A stretch of 64,000 nt of DNA, from positions 248,001 to 312,000 of the forward strand of contig NZ_RAPO01000004.1 of assembly GCF_003610195.1 (NCBI RefSeq). Reading direction: 5' to 3'. The stretch is from Halopiger aswanensis. Lineage in GTDB: Archaea > Halobacteriota > Halobacteria > Halobacteriales > Natrialbaceae. This document shows, piece after piece, positions 26,362 through 36,317 of this stretch. Position 1 is the first letter of the stretch; the number at the start of each line of letters is the position of its first letter. A model generated the notes under the pieces. That model saw only the letters and a program-made list of their open reading frames with translations, did no database searches and was not told the origin of the DNA. A program made the position numbers and the translations under genes.

Positions 26362-27360
26362 TCACTCGTCAGTCGACTCCGGTCGGTAGACGACGTTCTC
26401 GAGCGCGTCCCCCTCGCCTTCGTCGCCCTCGTCGGCCTCGAGCGCGGCCACGTTGGTCGCGACGATGTCGGCCAGCCGGTCCCAGTGTTTCGGCGTGTGG
26501 CCGCCGGTGTGGGGCGTGAGCAGGCAGTTCTCGAGATCCCAGAGCTCGTGGTCGTTGGGCAGGGGTTCGGGATCGGTGACGTCCAGCGCGGCGCCGCGGA
26601 TGCCGTTGTGCTGCAGCGCCGAGACCAGCGCGTCGGTGTCGACGAGGCCGCCGCGGGCCGCGTTGACGAGGACGGCGTTCGGCGGCAGCGTCGCGAGTTC
26701 GTCCTCGCCGACGAGCCCGCGGGTGAGATCGTTCAGCGGGCAGGCCAACACGACGTAGTCGCTGCGGGAGAACGCCGCGTGGATATCGGCGTCCTCGAAG
26801 CCGAGCACCTCGTCGGTCGGCCCGCCCTTCGAAGGCGTATAGCGGATGCCGATCGTCTCGACTTCGAACCCCTCGAGGCGCTTGACGACCTCCTGGCCGA
26901 TAGAGCCGAGACCGACGATCGTGACCGTGCTGTCGGTGAACTCGTGCGACTGGAAGTGGCGCCACTCGCCGTTTCGCTTGCGGCGCCACCCCTCGTGGAG
27001 ATTGCGAGCGAAGACGAGCATGTTGGCGATCGTCTGCTCGGCGATGCCGGGTGCGTGGATCCCGCCCGCGTTCGTCACGGCGACCCCGCGCTCGGCCAGC
27101 GCGTCCATCGGGACGTGGTCGGTGCCGGCGAACGTGCAGGCGAACAGTTCGAGCCGATCGGCCGCCTCGAGCAGCGACTCGTCGATCGTAATGCCGGTTA
27201 CCACCTGCGCCTGCGGGACGAGTTCGCGCTCCGCCGTCGGCGTCCGTGCGAGCGCGACGGTGTGCTCGGGCAATCGTTCGCGGAGCGTCTCGGCGTACGA
27301 TTCCATCGACAGTCCTTCCGTCCCCTCTCGTAGAACGACGATGTCCGGGTTCGTGCTCAT
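26362..27360 (-). CDS. D-2-hydroxyacid dehydrogenase
   Basis: 332 residues of the NAD-dependent D-isomer 2-hydroxyacid dehydrogenase family. Rossmann motif GLGSIGQEVVKRLEGFEVET, then LPPNAVLVNAARGGLVDTDA (catalytic Arg), DVTDPEPLPNDHELW (Glu) and NCLLTPHTGGHTPKHW (His). It interconverts a 2-ketoacid and a D-2-hydroxyacid in the cytoplasm. First gene of an operon with the FAD/Fe-S oxidase and divergent from the first amidohydrolase; the shared 124-base spacer holds two TGTGTAT words. Confidence 0.88.
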   Translation of the reverse strand: MSTNPDIVVLREGTEGLSMESYAETLRERLPEHTVALARTPTAERELVPQAQVVTGITIDESLLEAADRLELFACTFAGTDHVPMDALAERGVAVTNAGGIHAPGIAEQTIANMLVFARNLHEGWRRKRNGEWRHFQSHEFTDSTVTIVGLGSIGQEVVKRLEGFEVETIGIRYTPSKGGPTDEVLGFEDADIHAAFSRSDYVVLACPLNDLTRGLVGEDELATLPPNAVLVNAARGGLVDTDALVSALQHNGIRGAALDVTDPEPLPNDHELWDLENCLLTPHTGGHTPKHWDRLADIVATNVAALEADEGDEGEGDALENVVYRPESTDE

Positions 27361-27421
27361 TGGTGAACAGCGTCGAAGCGACGCGTTACCCTACGGTTGT
27401 CACCAGTTCTCTTATCCTTTT

Positions 27422-27453
27422 TGTGTATCTGGCGTTAACACTGATTGTGTATA
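27422..27453. promoter_or_regulatory. Paired TGTGTAT words in a divergent promoter
   Basis: TGTGTAT at 27422-27428 and TGTGTATA at 27446-27453, starts 24 bases apart. The second runs into TATAATTAA, the likely TATA box of the amidohydrolase gene at 27485. The same word is found before the aminotransferase at 30114-31478. Confidence 0.45.
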
Positions 27454-27484
27454 ATTAAGTCACTGGGCCGCGTCAGCGTCTCGC

Positions 27485-28809
27485 ATGAACGAGCCGATAC
27501 GGGACCGCCTCGTCTCCCTCAGACGGAGCCTGCACCGCCACCCCGAGCCCGCGTGGCGCGAGTTCTACACGACCGCACGACTCGTCGAGGAGATCCGAGC
27601 GATCGGCGTCGACGAGTTGGCCGTCGGCCCCGACGCGTACGATCCCGCGGATCGGATGGCCGTCCCCGACGACGAGGAAATCCAGCCGTGGATCGAACGC
27701 GCCCGCGAGCGCGGCGCGGACGAGGTCCTCTTGGAGCGGATGACCGGCGGCAACACCGGGGCCGTCGCCGTTCTCGAGACGGGCGAGGGTCCCGCGATCG
27801 GGCTACGGGTCGACATCGACGGCCTGTTCATCGAGGAGTCGACCGACGACGAGCACGATCCGGCCGCGGAGGGCTTTCGATCGGCGATCGACGGCACGAT
27901 GCACGCCTGCGGCCACGACGTCCACATGACGTGGGGGCTGGCCGTCCTCGAGGCGATCGCCGAGAGCGACTTTTCCGGACGGCTGGTCGTCTTCTTCCAG
28001 CCGGCCGAAGAGACAAGCGGCGGCGGCTGTCCCATGGCCGAAAGCGAGTTCGCGGACGGGTTAGACTACCTGCTGGCCGTCCACGTCGGCCTCGACCACC
28101 CGACCGGCGAGGTCGTGGCGGGAATCGAGAAACCCCTGGCGATGTGCCACGTCGATCTGACCATCGAGGGGACCTCCGCACACGCGGGGAAGGCGCCCAA
28201 CGAGGGCGACAACGCGATGCACGCCATGGGAACGGCGATCGAGAACGCCTACGGGATCCCCCGCCACAGCGACGGCATGACCCGCGTGAACATCGGTCGG
28301 GCGGAGGCCGGCACGACGAGCAACGTCATCGCCGAACGCGCTCACATGGAGGCCGAAGCGCGCGGCGAGACGACCGAGCTGATGGAGTACGTGAAGGACC
28401 GTCTCGAGCGGACAGTAACAAACGCGGCTCGAATGCACGGCTGTCGGGCCGAGTTCGACGTCGTCAGCGAGTCGCCGCGAGCCGACAGCGACCCGGAACT
28501 GCAGACGCTGGTCGGCGAGGTCGCCCGCGAGGTTCGGGGGGTCGATCACGTACTCGAGGCCGCCGACTTCGGCGCCAGCGAGGACGCTACCTTCCTGATG
28601 GACCGCGTCCAGCGCGACGGCGGGCTGGCGACGTACCTCATCGTCGGGACCGACCACCCCACGAGCCACCACACGCCGACGTTCGACGTCGACGAACGCA
28701 GCCTCGAGCACGGTGTCGACGTTCTGCTCGGGGCGATCCGGGAACTCGAGCGACGGCACCCCGTTTCGCGGGTCGACCGCGGGGGAGAGGGTGCGAGCGA
28801 GGTCGTAGA

Positions 28810-28813
<4 letters not shown>
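27485..28813 (+). CDS. M20 family amidohydrolase, candidate N-acetyl-diaminobutyrate deacetylase
   Basis: 442 residues of the M20D amidohydrolase group. Metal-site motifs are MHACGHDVH (Cys142, His144), the Glu175-Glu176 pair in FFQPAEETSGGG, LLAVHVGLDHP (His200) and the final SHHTPTFD. The N-terminus SLRRSLHRHPEPAWREF is typical. In an ectoine cluster the expected second step is removal of the acetyl group of N-acetyl-2,4-diaminobutyrate; bacteria mostly use an AstE/aspartoacylase-type DoeB, but M20-type replacements are known from such clusters, so this role is inferred from context. It is closely similar throughout to the protein at 34486-35766. Its stop overlaps the next ATG (ATGA), implying coupling to the dehydratase gene. 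Confidence 0.85.
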
Positions 28814-30063
<1,250 letters not shown>

Positions 30064-30113
30064 TCGAGCGGGGCGGAATCGAACAGAAACGGAAACGAAA
30101 ACCGAAATCCACG

Positions 30114-31478
30114 TCAGTCGGCCACCGTCGCGCTCGGGCCGACGGCCTCGATCGCATCGCAGAAGAGCCCGACCCCCAGCTCGATCTCGCGCTCAGTCGA
30201 GTCCAGCGGCGGGAGCAGCCGAATCGTCTTCTTCCCGCAGCCCAGCGTCAGGAGCCCGCGCTCGAGCGCGGCCGTCACGACCGCATTTCGGCGCTCTGCG
30301 GTGTCGAACTCGACGGCCAACATCAGCCCCTTCCCGCGGATGTCTGCAACGTAGTCCGGCGCGTCGTCTCGAAGCAATTCTTTGGCCTGCCGACCGCGTT
30401 CGGTCGCATTGTCGAGGAGGTCGTACTCCTGAATGGCCTCGAGCGTGAACGTCCCCATCATCGCGCCGAGGATATCGCCGCCGCCGAACGTCGAGCCGAG
30501 CCGGTTCTTCTCGTCGGGGAAGATTTCCGACCGAGAAATCGTCGCGCCGACGCGCAGCGCCTTCGCGCTCGCGATGACGTCGGGTTCGATCGGGTAGTGA
30601 TCCGAAGCCCAGATCTCGCCGGTACGGCCGATTCCCGACTGGATCTCGTCGACGACCAGCGGAATGTCGTACTCGTCGGTGACGGCCGCGACCTCCCGCA
30701 TGAACGCCTCGCTGGGAAACCGGTAGCCGCCGACGCCCTGAATCGGCTCGAGGGTGAGGAACGTGATCTCGTCGGGATCGATGTGGCCGCCCTCGGGTGC
30801 GAGCATGCTGCGCAGTTGCGAGTCGCCGCCGGCGAAGAAGCCGCAGTCGCAGGTGTCGGCGTCGCAGCCCCGGTCCGCACAGAACGGCACCGTTTCGATA
30901 CCGCTGAGTTGCGGATAGCGGCGCGTGTAGACGTCCTTGGATTTCGTGATCGAGAGCGTGCCGAGGGTCCGGCCGTGGAAGCTCCCGGAAAAGGTGACGC
31001 CGTACGTCGAGGGCGCGCGGTAGTCGTGGGTGATCTTCATCGCGTTCTCCATCGCCTCCGCGCCGGAGTTCGAGAGGAAGACCGTGTCCATCCCGTACTG
31101 GCTCGAGACCTCGGTGAGTTCGTCCATGAGGTGGCTCGAGCCCGGAACCGAGGACGCCTCGGGGGTGGGGCCGGCGCCGAAGTACATGTCCTGGCCGGCG
31201 ATCTTCATCGGCTCGACGAGGTCGAACGCCTCGAACTTGTCGGTGAGCTTCGGGTTGTTGTAGCCGAGCGGCGCCGCGCCGATGTGACAGGTGAAATCCA
31301 ACAGGACGTTCCCGTCGACGTCGGTGACGAACGGCCCGTCGGCCTCCCGGGTGATGTCCCAGACGAACTCGTGGGAGTACTCGCTGGGCGCCGAGTTCGA
31401 CTGGTGGAACTCGACCCACCGCTTCGCGTTGGGACCCGGGAAGGCGTCCACGTCCGGTTCGGCTGCGTCCCTATCCAT
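30114..31478 (-). CDS. Class III aminotransferase with a Cys-rich insert
   Basis: 454 residues of the 4-aminobutyrate/acetylornithine-type PLP aminotransferases: FLSNSGAEAMENAMKITHDY, FHGRTLGTLSITKSK, PLVVDEIQSGIGRTGEIWAS (Asp277) and SAKALRVGATISR with PLP Lys306, then GSTFGGGD. An unusual loop (residues 200-212, CADRGCDADTCDC) packs four Cys; some archaeal relatives carry Cys in this loop, but its purpose is unclear. It probably handles an omega-amino group; in this cluster a diaminobutyrate, lysine or GABA-type substrate is plausible. Convergent with the EutB candidate and followed by the BCCT transporter behind it on the same strand. Confidence 0.88.
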   Translation of the reverse strand: MDRDAAEPDVDAFPGPNAKRWVEFHQSNSAPSEYSHEFVWDITREADGPFVTDVDGNVLLDFTCHIGAAPLGYNNPKLTDKFEAFDLVEPMKIAGQDMYFGAGPTPEASSVPGSSHLMDELTEVSSQYGMDTVFLSNSGAEAMENAMKITHDYRAPSTYGVTFSGSFHGRTLGTLSITKSKDVYTRRYPQLSGIETVPFCADRGCDADTCDCGFFAGGDSQLRSMLAPEGGHIDPDEITFLTLEPIQGVGGYRFPSEAFMREVAAVTDEYDIPLVVDEIQSGIGRTGEIWASDHYPIEPDVIASAKALRVGATISRSEIFPDEKNRLGSTFGGGDILGAMMGTFTLEAIQEYDLLDNATERGRQAKELLRDDAPDYVADIRGKGLMLAVEFDTAERRNAVVTAALERGLLTLGCGKKTIRLLPPLDSTEREIELGVGLFCDAIEAVGPSATVAD

Positions 31479-31508
31479 ACACAGATTATGTATACACCAT
31501 ACATTAAA
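31477..31508 (-). promoter_or_regulatory. Promoter/operator region of the aminotransferase gene
   Basis: On the plus strand ATACACA (31477-31483) overlaps the start codon and TATACACC lies at 31491-31498; on the gene's own strand these are TGTGTAT and GGTGTATA. Upstream (31500-31507) is a TTAATGTA element that could serve as TATA box, placing the words around the transcription start as expected for a repressor site. Confidence 0.4.
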
Positions 31509-31615
31509 ACTTGTTATAGATTGGCGAGGGTATCAGTCGAAAACGGCAGCGACGGGGTGGTGCCGCCAGCGAGCAAAAACGGATGCCAGCCAACGAGGTG
31601 GAGGGCTGGGACGGC

Positions 31616-33331
31616 TCAGTCGTCGTCCGATTCGACGGGACCGCCGGGTCCGGTCGGCGGGGATTCGGCGTCGCTCGTTCTGCTCGAGCCGATGAGGACG
31701 GTCTCGTCCTGCAGGAGCACGCGGCCGTACGACGAGCCGAAGTCCTTGATGAGCGCGAGCATCGCGGCGAAGCAGACGAACGCGAACGGCGTCCCGGTGA
31801 TGATCGCCGCCTGCTGGAGCGTGTTCGCGCTGCCGGTCCCGCCGAGGATCATCAGGATCGCCGCGGTCATCCCGAGGACGACGCCCCAGAAGATCCGGTT
31901 GATGTTCGACGGGCGCGCCTTCCCGCCGGTCGTCATCATCGAGACGGCCAGCGTCGAGGAGTCCGCCGACGTGATGAAGAACGTCGTCACGAGGAGCAGG
32001 AACACGTACACGAGGACGCCCCCGACCGGAAGGGAGTACGTCCCGAGACCGATCGCGCTCAAGTCCATCGTGAACCGGAGGGCCTCGAAGAGGATGAACC
32101 CGGAAACCTCCGCACCGGCTTCGCCGGAGATCACCGCACCGAAGTCCGCGATGCCGTTGTGTTCGGCCCACACGGCCGTGCCGCCGACGAACGTGAACCA
32201 CGGAATGGTGGCCGCGGAGGTCGCGATGATGCCGGTGAAGGCGACCTCGCGAACGGTGCGGCCCTTGGAGATGCGGGCGATGAACAGGCCCGCGAACGGC
32301 GACCACGAGAGCGCCCACGCCCAGTAGAAGACGGTCCAGGCGTTCATCCACTCGGTGGCTGCCGGGTCACCCGCGCCCATCGGTCCGGCGCCGGTAAAGA
32401 GGCTCATCGAGACGAAGTCCGAGAGCATGCCGCCGAGGGCCTGCGTCCCGATCAACACCAGGAACAGCGTCGGTCCGACGACGAACGTCGCGAACATGAG
32501 GAGGACGAACGCCACCATGTTGAAGTTCGAGAGTCGACGGATCCCCTTGTCGACTCCCAGTACCATCGAGGTCGTAAACAGCAGCGTCATCATCGTCACG
32601 ACCGCGAGGATGCCGATATTGCCCATGCTGATCCCCCACTGGTAGTCCAGGCCGGTGACGAACTGGCTCCCGATGAAGCCCAGCGAGGTGGCCACGCCGC
32701 CGATCGTCGCGAAGACGGCGAGAATGTCGATGATCTTCGCCGCCGGGCCGTCGAGGTTCTCCTTCCCGAGAATCGGCGTCAGCGCCGAGGACACCCGCAG
32801 CGGGACCGACTCGTAGTTGTACGCGAAGTAGCCGATCGCGATCCCCATGATCGTAAACACCGCCAGTTGCGGGAGCGCCCAGTGGAACAGCGTCTGCTGG
32901 ATGGCTATCGGCATCGCTTCGGCGGTGCCACCCTCCACGCCGCCGAACAGCGGCGAGGGGCTGTCGTAATAGAACAGCGCCTCGGTCGGCCCCCAGAACA
33001 CGACGCCCGCCGCGAACCCCGCCGAGTACAGCATCGCGAAGAACGACAGGAAGCTGTACTCCGGCGACTCGTCGCCGAGCCTGATCGATCCCCACGGGCC
33101 GACGATCAGGAACAGCAGGAAGACGACGATCAGGAACACGATCAGCAGCAGCGCCCAGTTGAACGCGCCGAGCATCTGATTGTTCAGCGACTCGATTCCG
33201 CTCTCGACCGTATCAGGACTGACGAAGAACGCCCCGATCACGCCGAGGGTCAACAGCGCGCCGAACGCGAAGACGATCGGATCGATCTCCTCGAAGAACG
33301 TATCGATCGCCCCCTTTTCGGCGTCGCTCAT
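31616..33331 (-). CDS. BCCT-family transporter
   Basis: 571 residues with about 12 membrane helices and acidic tails. The BCCT signature region is clear: WTVFYWAWALSWSPFAGLFI followed by ARISKGRTVREV; also GPWGSIRLGDESPEYSFLSF and GVVFWGPTEALFYY. BCCT carriers import quaternary amines and other compatible solutes, including betaine and ectoines, driven by Na+ or H+. Its position between catabolic genes makes ectoine/hydroxyectoine uptake for use as food the natural guess. In the signature helix the second Trp of the WAWW found in betaine carriers is Ala, which may alter the aromatic box. Confidence 0.92.
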   Translation of the reverse strand: MSDAEKGAIDTFFEEIDPIVFAFGALLTLGVIGAFFVSPDTVESGIESLNNQMLGAFNWALLLIVFLIVVFLLFLIVGPWGSIRLGDESPEYSFLSFFAMLYSAGFAAGVVFWGPTEALFYYDSPSPLFGGVEGGTAEAMPIAIQQTLFHWALPQLAVFTIMGIAIGYFAYNYESVPLRVSSALTPILGKENLDGPAAKIIDILAVFATIGGVATSLGFIGSQFVTGLDYQWGISMGNIGILAVVTMMTLLFTTSMVLGVDKGIRRLSNFNMVAFVLLMFATFVVGPTLFLVLIGTQALGGMLSDFVSMSLFTGAGPMGAGDPAATEWMNAWTVFYWAWALSWSPFAGLFIARISKGRTVREVAFTGIIATSAATIPWFTFVGGTAVWAEHNGIADFGAVISGEAGAEVSGFILFEALRFTMDLSAIGLGTYSLPVGGVLVYVFLLLVTTFFITSADSSTLAVSMMTTGGKARPSNINRIFWGVVLGMTAAILMILGGTGSANTLQQAAIITGTPFAFVCFAAMLALIKDFGSSYGRVLLQDETVLIGSSRTSDAESPPTGPGGPVESDDD

Positions 33332-33715
33332 CCGGTATCACCCCGACTCGAGCGACCGCTCGCCGGTTGGCCGTGCCTCCACCTACCGTTTGCCATGATT
33401 GGCGATGGCATACCACATCCATTTACGCCGTATACAATAAGCGTTTCTCACTCTCGAGTCTAATACACGAATTGCGTTTACTTCCGGTTCGATCAGCTAT
33501 ACCGGACTATCGCGTAATATCTGAATGTCTATGGCCGATTGACGAGGAGTAAGATAGCCATACATCGCATACTCGAATGCAGACCGGCAATAGGAACGGC
33601 ACCTCGAGCGTTCAATAACTGACTACGGACGAAAGGCAGTTCGGGAAAGACGTCGCTACGAGCGGTGACTCGAGATCGAGAACACGGAAAGTGAAACCGG
33701 ATTCGGTGGCGGCCG
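33332..33715. other. Intergenic region with the BCCT promoter
   Basis: About 380 bases. GTATACAATAA at 33430-33440 (TTATTGTATAC on the BCCT strand) is the only copy here of the TGTAT-type word shared across the cluster. The rest shows no gene. Confidence 0.45.
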
Positions 33716-34363
33716 TTAGTTCGTCAGGTCCTCGAGTTTCTCGTCGCGGACCGCGGCGCTCTCGGCGACTCGATCGGAAAACTCGTCGACGCGATCCTTG
33801 ATCTCCTCGCGGGTGTCTTCGGGCGAGAACGCGTCGGACATCGTCAGCAGGCGGACGAACGCACGGAGTTCCTCGTCGGTGAGCTGGGCGAACTCCTCGT
33901 TCTCGAGTTTTGCGATGACTTCGTCGACGTCGATCTGGCCGACCGGATCGACGTTGAACTCGACGTTGACCATTCGGTAGTTCGACCCTGCGAGGCGTTG
34001 TTCTGCCTTGCCGACGCCTTCCGAGAGCATGTCCTTGAACGGGGTGTGGTAGCCCATCGTCCCCAGGTGGAGGAAAGCGAGCATATCGGTGATCCCCTGG
34101 GTGTAGGCGTCGCGATCTTCATCGTCGGGATCGAATACCGTTTCGCGGTCGCGTTCCTCCATGTACTCGAACAGAATACTGAAATCGAGAATCGCGTTTC
34201 GAACCCGCCGTCGGATGCGATTTCGCTTCTGTTTCTTCGAGTGGTCCTTGTAGTCGGTTTTCCGCCCGAGCAAGAAGTCACGGTCCGACGGCGTAAGAAT
34301 ACCTCGCGGCCGATCCGAGTCCGCCGCCGTCTGCAGCGACTCCGGAACGTCGTCCTGACTCAT
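33716..34363 (-). CDS. Conserved haloarchaeal hypothetical protein
   Basis: 215 residues, soluble and mostly helical. A basic segment near residues 32-55 (GRKTDYKDHSKKQKRNRIRR) is followed by an acidic body (ILDFSILFEYMEERDRETVF, DAYTQGITDMLAFLHLGTMG, LTDEELRAFVRLLTMSD). The type is familiar from many haloarchaeal genomes, but no function or named domain is recognised. Unlike its neighbours it has no evident link with ectoine breakdown; it may have been trapped in the cluster or may be a phage- or regulation-related protein. Confidence 0.75.
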   Translation of the reverse strand: MSQDDVPESLQTAADSDRPRGILTPSDRDFLLGRKTDYKDHSKKQKRNRIRRRVRNAILDFSILFEYMEERDRETVFDPDDEDRDAYTQGITDMLAFLHLGTMGYHTPFKDMLSEGVGKAEQRLAGSNYRMVNVEFNVDPVGQIDVDEVIAKLENEEFAQLTDEELRAFVRLLTMSDAFSPEDTREEIKDRVDEFSDRVAESAAVRDEKLEDLTN

Positions 34364-34485
34364 ACATCACACACAGATGGCTCGCGAATTAACGTTTCTG
34401 TTCGACAGGATTTGATTCTATAATGATGCTAATTCCCCGTAAGGAAAGCGAGTTCTAACGCCCGAGGCCCGCGGGATTGGACGAT

Positions 34486-35766
34486 TCAGACCGGCCGTTT
34501 CGAGAGTTCGACCGCGGTTTCGGTGAGGACGTCGACGCCGATCTCGAGACTCTGCTCGTCGATGTCGAACGTCGGCGTGTGGTGGTTCGTCGGATGATCC
34601 GTTCCGACGAGGAGATACGAGGCGAGGCCGCCGCCGTCCTGGACGCGGTTCATCAGGTAGGTGACGTCCTCGCTGACGCCGAACTCCGTCGTCGGCACGA
34701 CGCGTTCGACGCCGTCGACCCCTCGAGCAGTCCGTTCGATGAGATCGCGCAACGCCGGGTGACTGTCCGCTCGGGGCGACTCGCTGGTAACCCGCAGCGT
34801 GACGTCGCAGTCGTGCATCTCGGCCGCGGCGTAGCAGACGCGCTCGAGTTCCGTCCGCATGTACTCCATGAGGCCGGTCGTCTCGCCCCGGACTTCCGCC
34901 TCCATCGCGATCTCCTCCGCGATAACGTTGCTCGCCGTACCGCCTTCGATGTACCCGACGTTGACGCGGGTCATGCCGTCGCTGTGGCGGGGGATCCCGT
35001 AGGCGTTCTGGATCGCCGTCGCGGCGGCCTGCATCGCGTTCCCGCCCTCGTTCGGCGCCTTTCCCGCGTGCGCGCTGGCACCCTCGAACGTCGCCGTTAC
35101 GTGGGCCATCGCCAGCGGTTTCTCGGCGCCGGCGACGATCTCACCCGTCGGATGGTCGAGGCCGACGTGCAACGCGAGCAGATAATCGACGTCGTCGAGG
35201 TACCCGCCCTCGGCCATGGCCTTCCCGCCGCCGGAGATCTCCTCGGCGGGCTGGAAGAACACCTTCAGCGTCCCCGCAAAGTCGCTCTCCTGGACCGCCT
35301 CGATGGTCCCGAGCGCCATCGCGATGTGGGCGTCGTGGCCGCAGGCGTGCATGTAGCCGTCGTGTTCCGAGCGAAACCCCTCCGCGGCCGGCCGGTGATC
35401 GTCGGCCGTCGACTCCGCCATCGAGATCGCGTCGAGATCCACCCGTAGCCCAACGGTCGGCCCGTCGCCCTGTTCGACGACCGCCACGACGCCCGTGTGC
35501 CCGCCGCGAGTTCGCTCGAGGACGTCCTCGCTAACGCCGGCCTCGCGCGCCCGCTCGAGCCACGGCTCGAGTTCGTCGGCGTCGGGAACGGCCATCCGCG
35601 CGTCGGTCGCCATCGCCTCCCGCCCGACGGCGATCTCGTCGACCCCGAGCCGCTCGAGTTCCTCGACGACGCGGGCCGTCGTCTTGAACTCCCGCCACCC
35701 GGGTTCGGGATGCCGGTGAAACGCGCGCCGTAATTCGCGCAACCTGTTTCGAACCTCGTATGCCAT
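34486..35766 (-). CDS. Second M20 family amidohydrolase, candidate deacetylase
   Basis: 426 residues, a close paralogue of the protein at 27485-28813: same LRRAFHRHPEPGWREFKTTA start, YMHACGHDAHIAMALG metal site, FFQPAEEISGGGKAMAEGG, LLALHVGLDHPTGEIVAGAE and the NHHTPTFDIDEQ end. All metal ligands are retained. Two such enzymes in one cluster suggest that one acts on N-acetyl-diaminobutyrate and the other on the hydroxylated form or on the gamma-acetyl isomer; which is which cannot be told. It stands alone, 139 bases upstream (in its own direction) of no close partner, with a promoter region at 35767-35905. Confidence 0.85.
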   Translation of the reverse strand: MAYEVRNRLRELRRAFHRHPEPGWREFKTTARVVEELERLGVDEIAVGREAMATDARMAVPDADELEPWLERAREAGVSEDVLERTRGGHTGVVAVVEQGDGPTVGLRVDLDAISMAESTADDHRPAAEGFRSEHDGYMHACGHDAHIAMALGTIEAVQESDFAGTLKVFFQPAEEISGGGKAMAEGGYLDDVDYLLALHVGLDHPTGEIVAGAEKPLAMAHVTATFEGASAHAGKAPNEGGNAMQAAATAIQNAYGIPRHSDGMTRVNVGYIEGGTASNVIAEEIAMEAEVRGETTGLMEYMRTELERVCYAAAEMHDCDVTLRVTSESPRADSHPALRDLIERTARGVDGVERVVPTTEFGVSEDVTYLMNRVQDGGGLASYLLVGTDHPTNHHTPTFDIDEQSLEIGVDVLTETAVELSKRPV

Positions 35767-35905
35767 TGTCTCCCAACATTACCAGCGGGATCTACTTAAT
35801 GATGGTCGATAATCGTATCCAGACTACGAATGTTCAGTATCGGACCGTTCACTGGCTGGAAATTCGATCAGCCGTCTGGACGCTGACCGTCGAACCGACC
35901 GGCGG

Positions 35906-36295
35906 TTAGCCCAGGTACGCCGTCGCGTCCATCTCCACGCGGACGTCCTCGGGCAGCCGCGAGACCTCAACGCAGACGCGAGCCGGCGGTTCGCCGCCGA
36001 ACTTCGCTCCGTACGCTTCGTTGATCCGGTCGTAGTCCTCGAGGTCGGTCAGGTAGACCGTGACTTTGACGACGTCCGCGAGGCCGTCGCCGCCGGCTTC
36101 GTCGACGACGGCGGCGATGTTCTCGAGGATGCGCCGGGTCTGGGTTTGGACGTCGCCTTTCACGGCTTCGCCGGTCTCGGGATCGACGGGGCCGTAGCCG
36201 GAGACGTACAGGGTATCGCCGGCGCGGACGCCCTGGGAGTAGGGGTTGTCGTTGCTCGGTGCGCCGTCAGTTTCGATGGGGGTGGTGTCTGCCAT
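35906..36295 (-). CDS. Rid-family reactive-intermediate deaminase
   Basis: 129 residues matching RidA/YjgF: NPYSQGVRAGDTLYVSGYGP, GDVQTQTRRILENIAAVVDE, VVKVTVYLTDLEDYDRINEA and PARVCVEVSRLPEDVRVEMD with the conserved Arg and Glu at the active site. Rid proteins hydrolyse reactive enamines and imines such as 2-aminoacrylate made by PLP dehydratases. Here it follows a diaminobutyrate-type aminotransferase gene by 22 bases and shares the cluster with the EutB-like dehydratase, so it likely protects against or completes their chemistry. Confidence 0.9.
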   Translation of the reverse strand: MADTTPIETDGAPSNDNPYSQGVRAGDTLYVSGYGPVDPETGEAVKGDVQTQTRRILENIAAVVDEAGGDGLADVVKVTVYLTDLEDYDRINEAYGAKFGGEPPARVCVEVSRLPEDVRVEMDATAYLG

Positions 36296-36317
36296 AGCTG
36301 GGGCTCGAGCGGCGACG

